NCBI GenBank assembly: GCA_023055355.1
Contig: JALJCS010000052.1
Location: 761,501-825,500 of the forward strand
Direction of reading: 5' to 3'
From: Agelaius tricolor
Lineage: Eukaryota > Chordata > Aves > Passeriformes > Icteridae
DNA: 64,000 bases
The position numbers and the translations under genes are program-made. The notes below the pieces were generated by a model. That model saw only the letters and a program-made list of their open reading frames with translations, searched no databases and was not told the origin of the DNA. Below are positions 13,727 through 26,149 of this stretch, piece after piece. Every line of letters begins with the position of its first letter. Position 1 is the stretch's first letter.

Positions 13727-14199
13727 ATGGGGCACTTGTCTGGATTATAAAATCTCTTTTATGGCCCAAGAGATTTCAGATGAATGGCATGCCCTTGTTG
13801 ATTTTATCAAGTCAAGTGAGTACTAGTGCATGTAAGAGCTAAGAGTAATGCTTAAAATGTGAGTGAAGTAGTGTGCTTGGGGTGGGTATGAGACTTAGAA
13901 GATCCTCATAACTATTTTTAGCCAGATTGAAATTTCCATAATCCAGATGTATAAAAGTCAGCTTCAGACAATAAATTGGACCTGTCCTGGTCTGTTGAAG
14001 CTTTAAGATATTGGATGGTCAGAAGAAACAGAACGGAAGGACACGTGGTGGAGAAAGAAAATGGGGACCCCATGGCTGGCGGGACGTGTGTGAAAGAGGG
14101 AGTGAGAAGCTGCAGGCAGGATGCATAAAAGAGGAAAGCAGGGAACCTGTGGCCAGCAGGATGCATGAAATTGAAGGATTTGTAGGGGCTGGAGAGCAC

Positions 14200-14497
14200 C
14201 TGAGGGTTGCCAGGTTGAGAGTCACGGTGTTAGAGTGAAGGCAAAAGTCGCCATTTAGTAGAGACAGTGCTCATGTGGAGGCGAGTAGTCGAGGCAACTT
14301 TCCCAACCCACCAGCACAATAGGGGGAGGGGAGAGCTAAAGATATAAAAGGTAGAGCATCCATTTTGTAGAGGAGCACGTGGCTGGTGGTCACAGGGACT
14401 CCCAGTGCTGAAAACTTTTTCCTTATTCAGTCCTATTTTTTTTTGTTAAGGTTTAATAAACATTTGAAATTTTAAAAGTGAGCAGTCATTTCTCACA
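14200..14497 (+). repeat. Second LTR 3-prime fragment of the same family
   Basis: Contains ATATAAAAGG, a TTTAATAAAC signal and an end GTCATTTCTCACA almost identical to the end of the LTR at 13527-13726. The left border is unclear. The intervening 13727-14199 is unassigned retroelement-like DNA. Confidence 0.5.
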
Positions 14498-14560
14498 CCC
14501 TGGAAACCCAAGCACTTTCCCCTCCCAGGAAGCCTTTCCCCTGGCCTGTTTGGAGCTGGG

Positions 14561-15107
14561 TGTCACGATCAGCTAGTACAAGTGGGGGTTGTGACGGTTC
14601 GTTAACTGATCTCAGAGTGCAAAAAACAACACAAAGGGGATTTCAGTACTAATCAAAACAAATTGCACTTTCTATTGAGTGTTCACAGCAAATGCGATAG
14701 AAGGATTAGAAAGGAGATAAAGGATAGAGAGAGAGAGAAAGAAAGGGAAGGGGAATATAGCTACCAATGGAGAGATGAAATCCTTGTGGTCCAGCCAATA
14801 GATCTGTCTTGTCACATCGAGGAGAATCCCAAAGTCTTGGTTAACTCAGGAGTCTATTATAGTCCTCTGCCAAAGGGGGAACAGGTACAGGACCGTGGAG
14901 AATAAGTCTGTAGAGAACAAGTACAGACAGTCCAGTTCAGAACCCATTGTTCCAGGACTGGTTTATATGGGAAAACAGTCTTGGTCCAGTGAACACACCT
15001 GCAGGCAACACCTGGAAAACATCCTGCTTCAACAGGCCAGCACCCCCTGTGTTAGAATTATAGGGGTCTACGTCCTAGGGAGGGAGCTTCAGTCTCCATC
15101 TGTCACA
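14561..15107 (-). mobile_element. LTR, probably class II (ERVK-like)
   Basis: Plus-strand borders are TGTCACGATCAGC and CATCTGTCACA (matching inverted ends). A purine-rich AGAGAGAGAAAG run lies inside at about 14728-14750. No PBS or polypurine tract is adjacent, so it looks solo. Confidence 0.55.
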
Positions 15108-15186
15108 GTGGTCGTGAGGCAGATGAGGGATTTTCCATGGGGGATCACCAAAATTATCCCAGAAAGTTCATTTGGCCAAAAGGTGG

Positions 15187-16100
15187 TGTCATGGTTTGAC
15201 ACTGGGACAATGCCAGTGCCCCCATGAGAATACTCTCTCCCTGGTTTCTGCTGGGAGATGGGACCAGGAATAAGCAAAGCAGGCTCCCACTTAGGAAAAA
15301 AAAAAAAAAATATTAACTAAACTACAAGGGAAAGGAAAAAAAGAAACACACAAGGAAAATGAAAACTTCACAGATACATCTCCTCCTCCTCCCCACCAAA
15401 TTCCCAATACAATACATCCCCCAAATCACTGACTCTCAGTCCGGCACCATGCTTCAGAATACTCAATCCTCAGTTCATCAAGAGGAGGAGGAGTCCTTCT
15501 TGTGCCAATGGTGACCTCTTCCTTTCAAGTCCAGTGCTCTCACCACTGAACAAGGACCAGAGCTGCTTCTAGGGTCAACTTTTAAGGATGCTTCATCCCA
15601 CTCCTGTTGCAGTGTGTTGCCATTTCCTGTCTCACCTATCCCATCCCCCTCAAGTATGCCAACCTTTCCCCCTCCCCCTTTTCCCTCCTGCCTGGCACCT
15701 TCCAGCAAGGCGTCGTGTGATTGGCAGATGCCCCCCAGGCCTGGGCTCATTGGTTTGTCCTAGCGTCCACATCCCCTGACCCTTCCCCTGCTCACACCTG
15801 GTTGGCCCTCACCTGTCCCTCCCCTCCCCCTGTTCCCGGGGCTTAAAAGGACACGAGACCATGCGGTCGGGGTTCGGTCTCTGCCGTGTCTCTCTGTCTG
15901 GAGCTGTTACCACAGTCAGATGTCTACCAAGCTACAATAAAACTCTGGATCTAAGCTCCACGGCAGAACCCACTCCTTTTCTCTTCACCTTCATCTCGTC
16001 TGAACCTTTTCCACCAAAGGTAAACTGAGTTCCTATTTTGCCTGGACTTGTTCTGAGCGCCCAGCTGCAGCACCTAGCCAGCCAAAGGCATCTCTGGGGT
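15187..16100 (+). mobile_element. Long LTR of ERVK-like type
   Basis: Begins TGTCATGGTTTGACAC, a typical songbird LTR start. Promoter-like parts include GTGATTGGCAG (CCAAT box in reverse), CTTAAAAGG near 15842 as a TATA substitute, and ACAATAAAACTC near 15934. The right border is uncertain, placed near 16.0-16.1 kb. Confidence 0.55.
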
Positions 16101-17229
16101 GAAAAACGCCACAGCTGCCGCCTTTGGTCCAGCAGCGAGGCCAGACAAAGCCAGGCAGGACACACCCCGAAACATTCGGGGCTTAATATTTAATACACTC
16201 CAAAAAGGCACAGTCTCATCTTTGGGACATCTGTCCCCCCATATTTTTCACCCTCTGGGGCCGAGGGGTACCTACACCGAACCCTCTTGGTCCTGAGGCA
16301 TTGCCTCCCCCTAGAATGCAGTCCCTGTATCACAAGGAGCATGGTTCTGTCCATGGCTACACAAAAAGAGTCCAGCAAAAACTACTCCATCATCTCTTCC
16401 ACCTGAGTTCTTCTCTATTTCTTGGCCCATTCCCTCTTATCTCATCTGTATCTCTCTTCTCATTCAGCTCCAGGAGGATTAGCGTTTGCAAGGTTTCCAT
16501 CATCCAAGGAAAGGGTTAAAAATCTGAGGCTCTGTCTGTCCAGAACTCCCATAGCTGCCCAGCCGGGCACCTTCTCGCACCCCCCCCTACTCCTTCTCGG
16601 CCGGCCAAGCACAGATGCAGGCTCTCTCTCTCTGTCTCTCCTGGGGGGGGGTGGCTGCCTGATGCCTCTCAGTGCTCCTCCACCCTTCCATCCTGCAGGG
16701 GCCTTCACCTCGCTACTATCCAGGGCCCGGGCCTACCTCACCCGGCCGGGTGGCTTCCCCTGCCCCGCCCAGCCCACAGCCAGGCAGGGGAGCTCTGAAC
16801 CTTTCCCTGGCCAGAACGAAAGAGAGCCTCCCAGGGGAGAGCCCTGCTTTTAACCCCGTGTTCTCAGAGGTGGATCCAATGTCCTAATGGCCACATTAGG
16901 TGCCAATATTAAAATCTGAGCATCCATTGGCCTAACCCCAGCATGCTGGAAAACATATTTCCTGTCAAACCACAACAGGTGGGAAAATTCACAGGCTAAT
17001 GTGATGAGTGGGGATCGTGAAGCAGGTGTAAGCGTATAGAGCAAGTTGCTCCTGGCCAGGCCCTGCTTGAAGCAGTGTACCATGGCAGCACAGCAAACAC
17101 ACCTGTAAACAATCACTTGGCAAGCATCAACCTCAACCAGGCCCAGAACTCTACTCAGGGCCTTCATGGTCTTAGTCTCTGTCTTTGCGATGATCATGAG
17201 GCAAAAGAGGGAAACTTCAGACCATCTCT
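16101..17229. other. Unassigned, partly retroelement-like DNA
   Basis: Follows the long LTR and may include remains of its leader, but no gag or PBS was recognised. No gene or clear repeat border can be supported before the 3-prime end of receptor copy B. Confidence 0.4.
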
Positions 17230-18707
17230 TACACTGGGCTGCAGCTACCCAGTGGTGCTTTTTCTCCACCACTGCCCCAAGGTTTCTTTGCTACACTGTA
17301 GTCCCCACACCCCCTGCCCTGGTAGGATGCCCCGCGGCTCCTGCTACAGCTACAGAGTTTATGATATATCTCATCTACCACTCTGGGACTTTGTTCATCC
17401 CTGCATTCCCTGTACTCACCCTCTGCCTGCTCGGTGCCCACAGTGTCAGTGTCCAGCACCAGCACCTCTCCCTCCTTTGGGGGGGGAGCAAGGGCTCCAG
17501 GGGGGCCCTGCAGGGATAAGAAAAAAAGGTTTGGGGGTGTGGTCTGGGGAGGAGGGAAAGGCCAGAACTGCCTACTCACCTGTCCTGGGGTTTCCTGGTG
17601 GCTGCAAGGAAAAGGAGATTGGGCTGTGACTGTGGGACCCCCAGGGCATCTGACCCCCCCGGTGACCCCTGAGCTCTCAGTGTACCCCTGATTCCCTCTA
17701 AGACCTCTGAGCACCACCGAACCCACCATAACCCCAAACATGGCAGGGAGGGAAACTCCCCCAGGATCCCTGAAGACCCCCCCAACATCCCTGCGTGATC
17801 CTACAGCAGCGATCTCAAAGATCCCAGGATCTCCTGTTGCCAGCCCAATATTCCTTAAGGGTGCCCCTTCCTGGGACTCCCCAGGACATGCCAAAATGCC
17901 CCCAGGTGCCCCAGGACCCTGAGAAAAGACTACTGAGGGCTCAGCCCCACCGTGTCAGGGCTTTGATCACTGCCCCATTGCCCCCCAAACCTGGGGACTT
18001 GCCACTGCCCTTTGGGAGCCCATCCCCCTCCTCTTGTTACCCACCCCAGCAGTGCCACAAGTGACAGCCTGTGATGACAGCCAGGAGCAGGAGCAGGAAC
18101 AGGAGGGTCCTGCTGATCTCCACAGCTACTGATGGAAACAGAGAGGGACACATGACACATTGGGGTCACCTGTCACTTCAGGTGTCCTGCACCCCTGGTG
18201 ACCCCATGTGACCCCACCTGTGTCCATATGTGCCGGTGGTGTCACCTCCAGGGCCAGGTCTGGGCTGAGTGCCTGGAACATGCGGTGCCCATCCTGTCCC
18301 AGCTGGTTGGTGGCCACGCACTGACAGGTGACTGAATGTCCCACATCGATGTCCCCAAGCTCCAGGAGGGGACTTTGGACCACGTCCTAGCCGTCTCACA
18401 GCCAGGTGAAGGTGACAGGGGCTGAGCCCACCTGCACCAAGCAGCGCAGGGTAATGGGGTCACCTGCACACACCTGGTGTGACAAGGTACCAAGGGTGAT
18501 GGTGGCATTGGCCAGGGGCACTGCAGGGGAGAGATGGGGCTGAGGCTGGAGGGAGGGTCTAGTGTTGGATAGGGGTACAGGATATGGGAGACTGTGGGTG
18601 AAAGACACCCAGAACCAGAAGGTCCTACTCGCACAGAACTGTGTCTTGTGGTGGACATTACTTAAAGTGGGATGCCATCTGTGGGGTGAGGGTGGGATGG
18701 CTGCTAT

Positions 18708-18731
18708 GGGGGGGGGGGGGGGGGGGGGGGG
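18708..18731 (+). repeat. 24-base G homopolymer
   Basis: Uninterrupted run of 24 G inside a copy B intron. It is G-quadruplex-prone and its length in an assembly may be inaccurate. Confidence 0.9.
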
Positions 18732-19962
18732 TGCTGTGGGTCCCAGACATCCAGGACAGTGACATTCAGGGGGACACTCTTGGCCACTCGGCCACATTGT
18801 CCCCTTCACTGGCCTGGCAATGATAGCTGCTACTGTCATTGTCCCCAACGTGGCACAGCTCCAGGTAGGGGATGGTGCCCAGTGGTACCTCCAAGGCCCC
18901 CCACAGTGCCCAGAGAAGGACAGGGGACATGTCCCTGCAGCCACCACGCAGCTCAGCATCAGGCAGTCCCCCAGTGTCACCTGTCCCCTGGGGGGCTTCA
19001 CCCACAGGGACACCCCTGTGGGATGTGGGACCCCTGTGGGGGGAGACGACATGATTGGGGGATACAGGGAGATGCAGGGGGGGTTGGGGTAGGAGGGGAG
19101 TAAATGGGAGCCCAGTGTGGGAGAAGGGACCCCAGGGAGGGCTTTGGTGACCCAGGCAGTGACAGGAAACAAGAGAACAGACAAGAGGGGATTCAGGGAG
19201 AGACATGGTGGGCTCAGAGGGGGGTGGGGGGTCCTCAGGGTTGAACGAGGGCACCAGGGAAAGAATGAGAGACTATGAGGAGGTTCTCAGGTAGGGCTGG
19301 TAGAAATTTTGGTGTGGGGCCTCATGCCCATCCTTGCACTCACTGCGCACCGTGACACGGAGCCATGCGCTGCTCTTCTGTATGGCCCCCCTGACTCGGA
19401 ACGCACCTGCCAGCTGTAATTCCCCGAGTGGTAGACCTCAACAGTGGACAACAGCAGCTGCGGGGACCCTTGTGGGCCCCCCACCACCTGCCCGTCCCAG
19501 TAGAACACCTGCAGGAAGGGGTAATCAGGGCCACAGGGGTCTGGGGTGCTGCGGTAGCTGAGATTCAGGGAGGACTCCTTGGTGGGCTCGGAGGAACCCT
19601 CCAGCACTGGTACAGGGAAGAGGTCAGGGCAGGAGATTAGGAGCAGTGGGGACAGTGACCCCAAGTCCCTGGGGAGGGGCTGTGGGGGTGTCAGGGTGGC
19701 GACTGTGGGGTGCTCACTGTGCACTGTCACTGTCAGCAGCAGTGACTCCTGCAGCCCCCAGGATTTCACCCGAGGTGATCGTGCTGTTCCACCAGCCCCG
19801 GCAGCATAGTGTCACCATGTTCTCCTCCAGCAGCACCTATACTGGCACCTTCAGCACAAGTGGGTCTGGGGAACAAGTGGGTCCTGTCACATCACAAGGG
19901 CCTGGGGGGTACCAATGGCACCGGGACCCCCTATTGGGTCACATCCAGCTCACCAGCAGTCC

Positions 19963-20463
19963 TGTTATAAATGGTGCTCAATTTGTGTTGAATTTGGGCT
20001 GGGTTGGGAATTGTTGTTTTGGGGTGAGTTGATGGGTGTTTGTTGTGGGTCCTGGGGAGGGGAGGTCAGGGTTTGGTGGGGGTGATAGTCGAAGGGGGGT
20101 GGGAGGTGATTGGACAGGGGACTTGACCAAGCATTCAACGCCCCGAGAAAATATTGGTCCAGAATGAATATCGATAAGGACCAATGAGAACACCGGAAAA
20201 CGACCAATCAATGTGCGGATCCAAAACCCACCAGTCCTGAACCTGAGAGGGGTTATAAAATGAGGGTTTTGGTTGGGTTGGGGGTTCTTCTCCTTCAGAG
20301 GGAACTACCTTGTAGGGGAGAACCTAGCATGTTTGGGACACGTTATCTTTGGGTTGTTGGGTGGGAGTTTGGGCTTATCTCAAACTCCCCGTCCTCTCTA
20401 GTTTGTTTTAATAAACGAGAGCTTTTTTCTTCTCAAAATCTGGCCTCGGTTGAACTCATAACA
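19963..20463 (+). mobile_element. Solo LTR with GTCC target duplication
   Basis: Starts TGTTATAAATGG and ends ACTCATAACA. Both sides carry GTCC (19959-19962 and 20464-20467), a 4-bp duplication as made by gammaretrovirus-like integrases. Inside are TTATAAAATGAGG and TTTAATAAACGAG, fixing plus orientation, opposite to pseudogene copy B. Confidence 0.85.
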
Positions 20464-21838
20464 GTCCAGTCCACTGAGATGCTCTGGGATGTTCTCAGAC
20501 CAGGGCACAGGCTCTAGTCACACCAGGAGGTGACCCATGGAGAGGGGCCCACCCAGAACCCTTAGGGTCCCCATGGGTTCCAGGTTGGGGACACCCAAAC
20601 CCCCCTCACCCTCTGAAATGCTCATGGGAGGGCTGAGCCCGGTGCCGGGTGTGTCCCACATGTAGTTGCTACTCATGGTGACAATGAGGTGGTTGCATCC
20701 CTGTTGCCACCACTGCTGCCCGTCCTTGTACCAGGTGGTGGCACCAGCGGTCCCCAAACCCTTGCAGGTCAGTGTCACCCGGTCCCACAGCACCGCGGGC
20801 CTCCAGGGGGGCTCCACCAGGAGCTGGGTGGTCTGGGCACCTGTGGGTGACAGGGGACACCAGTCTGCCAGGGCCACAGCAGGATGGGGACAGTAGGAGG
20901 GGACACGGCATCTCCCAAGGACTCACCAGCAAGTCTGAGGGTCTGGGCTGGAAGGGAGAAGGGACAGGGCTGGGTGGGGGTGGCCCTGCAGGCACTGCAG
21001 CACCTGGGATACAAGGTGTTGTGACTGTCTCCAAACCGTCCCCGTGGGGACAGCAGTTCTTGTGGGAAAGTGTGTCTGGGTGATCCCCAAAAGATTTGGA
21101 GAGGCAGGGGGACATGTCTGTGTCACAGCCACCCATGCACCACATCCCTGTGGCACACACACCTTGGGAACAGGGACACCAAGGCCACCCTGGGCTGAGG
21201 CAGAACATGGGGACACTTTGGATACCCCAGGCACAAGGACACCACAGACACAGCCCATGCTTGCCCCGGTACCCCCACCGGCTCATGATCCCATCCCCAT
21301 GATTCCATCCCCATGGCCACATACTCACTGTTCTTGTTCCCTTCTGTCCATGCATCCCAGTTCCCTTGTCCCTATCCCCAGAGCTACCTGAGCCCAAAGG
21401 TGCCAGTCCCCACATTCCTGTCCCCACATCCCCATCCCCCAATTCCTGTCTCCTGTTCCTGTCCCCAAAGCCACCCTACATCGCCAGTCACACCAAGGTC
21501 TACTGGCACTGCTGGCATTGGGGACCTCAGGGCACCCCACAGCTCCGCTGTGCCGCTTCCCCACTCCTCTCTGCCTCATCAGGGCCCATCCCTGCCATGG
21601 GCATCAGGCCCATGCCCAGGGCACTCACCCCACAGGAGCAGTGCCACCTTCTTGGCATTTCAGTGACCCCAGCCATGTGGACTGGCTGTCACTTGCTGCT
21701 GTGCCCACTGCTCCCCTGGCTGGCACTTCTTTGGATGAAGAGCTGGTTACTATCTGGACTTGACATGGTATTGCACGTGGTAGGAATATTACACTTGCTA
21801 GTGGACACACCACAAAGAAGGCTAATTTCTTCCACCAT

Positions 21839-23644
21839 TTACCATTCCATTACCATTACGATGACTTCCATTACCATTTTCCAGGTGAACAAGTTGTCCC
21901 ACCAATTGGATTCTCCAAACAAGGGGGTCCATTTTTGTGTTCCAACATAGGTTAATTTTCTAATATTTTGAGTAATGTTTTTAGTTACATGACGTTGGTC
22001 ATCAATCTCTAGGCAGCATTCTGAAGTATTAAATTTGCCGTAGATCCTTCCTTCCTCTGCAAGGAGGTAGTCCACTGCCAATTGGATCTGATAAATTACT
22101 GATCGTGTTTGTTGTCACTGCTGGTTTAAGAGATCAATCAATCAGAGTTGTTTGATTGGACATTATTTCAAGTACTGTTTGTAAATGGATGATTCAATTG
22201 AGCATATATACTGAGCTTCTGTACCCCCAGGATCCATCTTGTATCCTGTACCCAAGTATCTGGGCCATAAGTATCAATAATCTTTTGTGGGGTCCAAATT
22301 TCATTGTTCCAATTTTGCGTTCCACCAAATAAATTCCTTTTCTTTCTGGCCAGATCATCATGTACTGGGACTCCCAAGTTTGATTTCGCATCCTTAGGCA
22401 GTAAGAAAAAGGATGTTTTTATTGCTCCAATTGTGTAACTCTAGTCCACCCTCCCATTAAACTTCACATACGCCCTGTTACCACAGATCCAAAATAAATT
22501 TTTAGGTGCATCCCAGAAATTAGAATCTTGTTTTGTTGTATGTTTCCAATATTTGGATATGGTTTCTATTGTCCAGAATGGGTTAAAATAATCTCCTAAG
22601 TATTCAAACATTTTTTCTTTTTCACTGTATACACATCTTCTTTCAGTTTTTTTCTATCGACCAAATATGAATGGGGGGTTTCTGGGATCCACCTGGTGTG
22701 TGTGTCATTTGCTGCTAGATATCTTTTACGTGGCGTTTCTCCTATTTCGATAGTATACATTTTCCCTTTTCTTGATAAACACTCTTCCCCTATTATTGTT
22801 GATTTAACTTCCACTCTCCTTCCCTTCTTTTGGGAGCTACCATGCTTTGTCTTGACATAATATATGGGGAGATATCGCGAGGTCTCAAGATATCGCAAGG
22901 TCTCAAGCTATCGCGATGTTACGCTTAGGTGGAACCCCTCCCCTTTTACTGTTAACTGACCGTTACCCTCTGTTATAAAAGACCCTCCCTATCCATTAAT
23001 AAAGGCCAGTTACTGTCCACCACATTGGTGTATGCATGTGCTTGGCCCGTGTGGCAGAGGCGCCGCCACTGAACCGTCCTCGACCCGGGACACCACGCCC
23101 CAAGCGGCGGCAACAGTAATCCATTTTAAAATGTCTAGGGAACCTAAACTGATACCATCCCATGGCCAAATCTCACTTAAGTGTGTCCCCCCCAACAATC
23201 AGTCAAATTAAATTCTTTTGAAATCTTTTCCACCATATCAATGAAAAGATTCTTACCATATATTTGTCCCTCTCTATCCCTTTGTCTTTTCAATTGCATT
23301 TCATTCTCTTTGAATGTATCCTCTAAGTTTGTTTCACTTTCTTGTTCAAAACATACCCATCTTTCTTTCATAGGGCACTCTCCTGACATCCTCTGGCTTG
23401 GATTTGCAATATTTTGAGCTAGAAAATATATTTTATTATCTTCTTTACAGGTTGTTAACTGGGCGTGATTAATACATTTAGGATTTATGTTTGTGTGTAC
23501 TCTGATAAATACACTTACTGTATCTCCTCTATACAAGGGATAGTAACACTTCTCACAAGTGTTTCTCCACTTCCTCCCAAGTGGATGAGTAGTAGCATTG
23601 CTACGAGCAGGAGTCTGGTACAGGCTGGGCTCCTCACCTCTCAA
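21839..23644 (-). pseudogene. Gamma-type env remnant, split by an LTR
   Basis: The piece 23177-23644 has paired cysteines (CEKCYYPLYRGD) and ends near NLTDCW, a surface-unit-like pattern. Further pieces follow at 22596-22898 and 22168-22391. The last, at 21839-22081, has a Cys-Cys pair (TSECC). Several stops and frameshifts plus an LTR insertion make it non-functional. Family placement rests on context with the upstream pol. Confidence 0.6.
22862..23115 (+). mobile_element. Solo LTR of the 250-bp tRNA-Phe family
   Basis: Matches, in opposite orientation, the LTRs at 58853-59102 and 61375-61624 (CCACCACATTGGTGTATGC, ending GGCGGCAACA). Signals include TTATAAAAGACC and TTAATAAAGG. Its U3 carries two and a half copies of an 18-bp ATATCGCGAGGTCTCAAG unit not present in the other two copies. 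The left border is fuzzy. Confidence 0.8.
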
Positions 23645-23966
23645 ACCACAGGGGTTTTCTTGGTGCCCAGAGAGTATTTCCTGCAGGTAGTTCCCAATCC
23701 AGTCTTACCTCTCACCTCTGGTTTTCCTTTCTTCTGGAGACATTCTGTCATGACCCTTATCGTACTGACTCCCTTCCCTCAATTTGGTCCCGATTCGGGG
23801 TGCAAGGAGAGTGCTCTATGGAGCAGTACTGGAAAGTGAGATGTTATTTTGATTGTCAATTCTTAGCTAAACAAAACTTAAACTTATACTATAACTATAA
23901 CAAACATTAACAAACTTTAAAGACATAAGGTTAACAATGTAGATGTTTCCTGTGGCAGGGTTGTGT

Positions 23967-24880
23967 TCAGGGTTGCACTTCTTTCGGTGTTTTCCTCAGG
24001 ACCAATTTCAAGTCTTTATTGTCTCTGCTGCCTATAGCCCATTTGCTTGTCTCAGCTGGGGGTGGTACTGGACCCTTCACTCGACTTGCATGAGTCCGCC
24101 CCCACTCCATTGTTCTTACTGCAGTGTTTGTTGTAAGCAGGACCTGGAAGGGGCCTTCAAAGCGTGCAGTTAGTGGAGGGTTCTTCCATGATTTAATCAA
24201 TACCCAGTCTTCTGGATTAATACCATGTATTCTACAGTTCAGTGGGGAAGTTTGGGGAAGGTAGCCCTTTTTCCTTAATTCTTCTAGGGTTGTTGTTACT
24301 GTTTCTATATATTTTTGCATTGTCATCCCCCCCTCTAGGTGTTCCCCAATACTGTATGGGGTAAGCAAGAAAGGCAGCCCAAACAACATTTTGTAAGGAG
24401 AGACCCCTAGATCTGTTCTGGGTCTCATTCTTATTTGTAATAGGGCTAGTGGTAAACATTTGACCCAATTCCGTTGGGTTTCTATGACCAATTTTGTTAA
24501 AATATTTTTTAATGTTTGATTCACCCTCTCGACCCTCCCAGAACTCTGAGGGTGCCAAGGGGTGTGCAACTCCCACTTTATTCCCAGGGCTCTTACGACT
24601 TGTTGCAGCACACTGTGGTTGTAAAGTGGGGGCCATGGTCTGAATCAATAATATTTACTAGCCCGTATCTTGGAGTAATTTCTTCCAAGAGAACTTTTGT
24701 CACAGTTTGGGCTGTCTCCCTTCTCATGGGGAATGCTTCAACCCAATGGGTTAGATGGTCAACTCTGACCAATAGGTGTTTATACCCTTGGGCTGGAGTT
24801 AATTCAGTAAAATCAACCTGAGTACTCTGGATAGGTCTTATGGCTAATTTCCTCCATCCCGGAGTGGTTTTTTGCATCAC
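23967..24880 (-). pseudogene. Gamma-type integrase remnant
   Basis: Two overlapping pieces. 24593-24880 contains QVDFTELTP (first catalytic Asp) and DSDHGPHF (second). 23967-24611 contains WHPQSSGRVERVNQTLK with the catalytic Glu, then LGVSPYKMLFGLP and a C-terminal PEDWVLIKSW domain, as in gamma-type integrases. A frameshift separates the two parts. Confidence 0.85.
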
Positions 24881-24899
24881 ATTTATGTTGCCTTTTTGA

Positions 24900-25981
24900 C
24901 AGGTTTAAGATTCTCCTGTGATGGATCTGGCTATTTCATATATTCCTATGCCCATGTAAAATTTCAGTAAATGATCACATATTCCTTGTATTCCCCAGCG
25001 AGTTAATCGGTGTATCTCTTCCATCTTTCCTGGTTATTATTTGGTTGAATATTTGTCACCCATCTGGGGTCTACCACTTTCCATCCTCTGTTTTTACCCC
25101 TCCCATTTTCTCTATTTCTTTTAGCTCATTGTCATAGAAAATTGGTACCCCCTCTTCCCTTATTATCCCCTGGTCTTCTTTTACTGTTAGGACTATGACT
25201 GGATCCCCCGTTTCTAAGGCTGCTTCTTTAGCCACCAGGTCTGCTAATTTCTTTCATTGGATTTCAGGGGTATCCTCTTTTTAGTGGCCTTTAATATGAA
25301 CTCTGGCAATTTCTTTTGGTCCTCTGAGGGATTTGAGTACTTCCCTGATCAGACTTTCATATGCCAGATTTTCCCTTTTGAGTTAAGGTATCCCCTCTCT
25401 TGCCAGATTTTTCCAAAGGTATCAGCTATCCCAAAGGCGTATTGAGAATCTGTGTAGATTGTCCCTATATTGTCTGCTAATAAACCTAAACCTCTCTTTA
25501 GGGTATACATCTCTCAACTTTGTGCAGACCAATTTGAGGGTAATTTCCCTTTTTATTTGATTTCCCCTGCTTCAATAATGGCATATCCTGATGCCCTTTT
25601 TCCCATTACAATTTGTAAGGATCCATCTATATACAGGACCCTTCCATGTGGTAAAGGGTCTTCTTATAGGTCTTCTCTTACTTTTGTTTGTATGTCAGTT
25701 AGCTCTATACAATTATCCTCTAAATTTTCCATTGGTTCCCCACTTAAGAATTGAGCAGGATTTAAACATTTTGAGGTGACAATCTCTAGATTCTCCATAT
25801 TCATTAGGGTTATTTCATACCTTAGGAACAGCTGTCTGTTAGCCACTGTGAAGATTTTTGGCTTAACACTGTCCTCAAGACATGGGGTGTGTGTACTCAA
25901 ATCCTCCCATTGAATGTAAGATTTAGAGTGTCTTCTAATAAGGTAGCTGTGGCTACCACAGCTTGAATACAGGCTGTCCAC
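24900..25981 (-). pseudogene. Gamma-type RNase H / RT connection remnant
   Basis: The minus frame at 25664-25981 resembles the RT connection and start of RNase H (FLSGEP, LTDIQTKVREDL), matching the equivalent region of the younger element at 54.6-54.8 kb. The rest is fragmented. The element is truncated at about 25.99 kb. Confidence 0.55.
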
Positions 25982-25992
25982 CTGTATTCAAG
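25962..25992. repeat. Perfect 12-bp inverted repeat at an ERV border
   Basis: CTTGAATACAGG and CCTGTATTCAAG face each other across 7 bases. It lies where ERV similarity ends, followed by three copies of GGATCAAATA-type sequence. Confidence 0.8.
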
Positions 25993-26149
25993 TGTGGCAG
26001 CAACCGGATCAAATAATTTTGCAACTGGATCAAATAATTTTGACAGAAAAGCCACCAGCTTCCTGCTTCCCCCCCCAGTCTTGAGTTATTACTCCATATG
26101 CTATCCCTTCATTAACACTAACAAACGGATCAAATAGTTTTCTTAAATT

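Larger units (their letters stand above)
17430..21676 (-). pseudogene. Fc-receptor-like pseudogene, copy B
   Basis: All parts of the receptor are present but broken. The signal exon 21629-21676 has 48 nt instead of 49, shifting the frame. The 21-nt exon is 20927-20947. Ig1 at 20610-20840 keeps TWYKD but its second Cys reads Trp (NYMWD). Ig2 at about 19722-19882 has lost its middle. Ig3 at 19344-19613 has lost both cysteines (LSYRS, NYSWQV) and ends out of frame. A fourth Ig lies at about 18766-19017. The next Ig, at about 18235-18523, has TGA and TAG codons right after FTWL. The membrane exon near 18027-18125 (RTLLFLLLLLAV) and tail pieces at 17.4-17.6 kb remain. A solo LTR sits between Ig1 and Ig2. 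Several independent lesions indicate long decay. Confidence 0.85.
21750..25990 (-). mobile_element. Decayed gamma-type endogenous retrovirus (pol to env)
   Basis: On the minus strand the order is RT/RNase H remains, integrase, then env, without a recognisable gag or flanking LTR pair. It abuts the upstream side of receptor copy B and may have removed that copy's upstream block. Its borders are approximate. Confidence 0.75.

Noticed and set aside
25962..25992. Inverted repeat considered as a transposon end or terminator
   Set aside because: No partner copy, no target duplication and no element body; kept only as a small hairpin.
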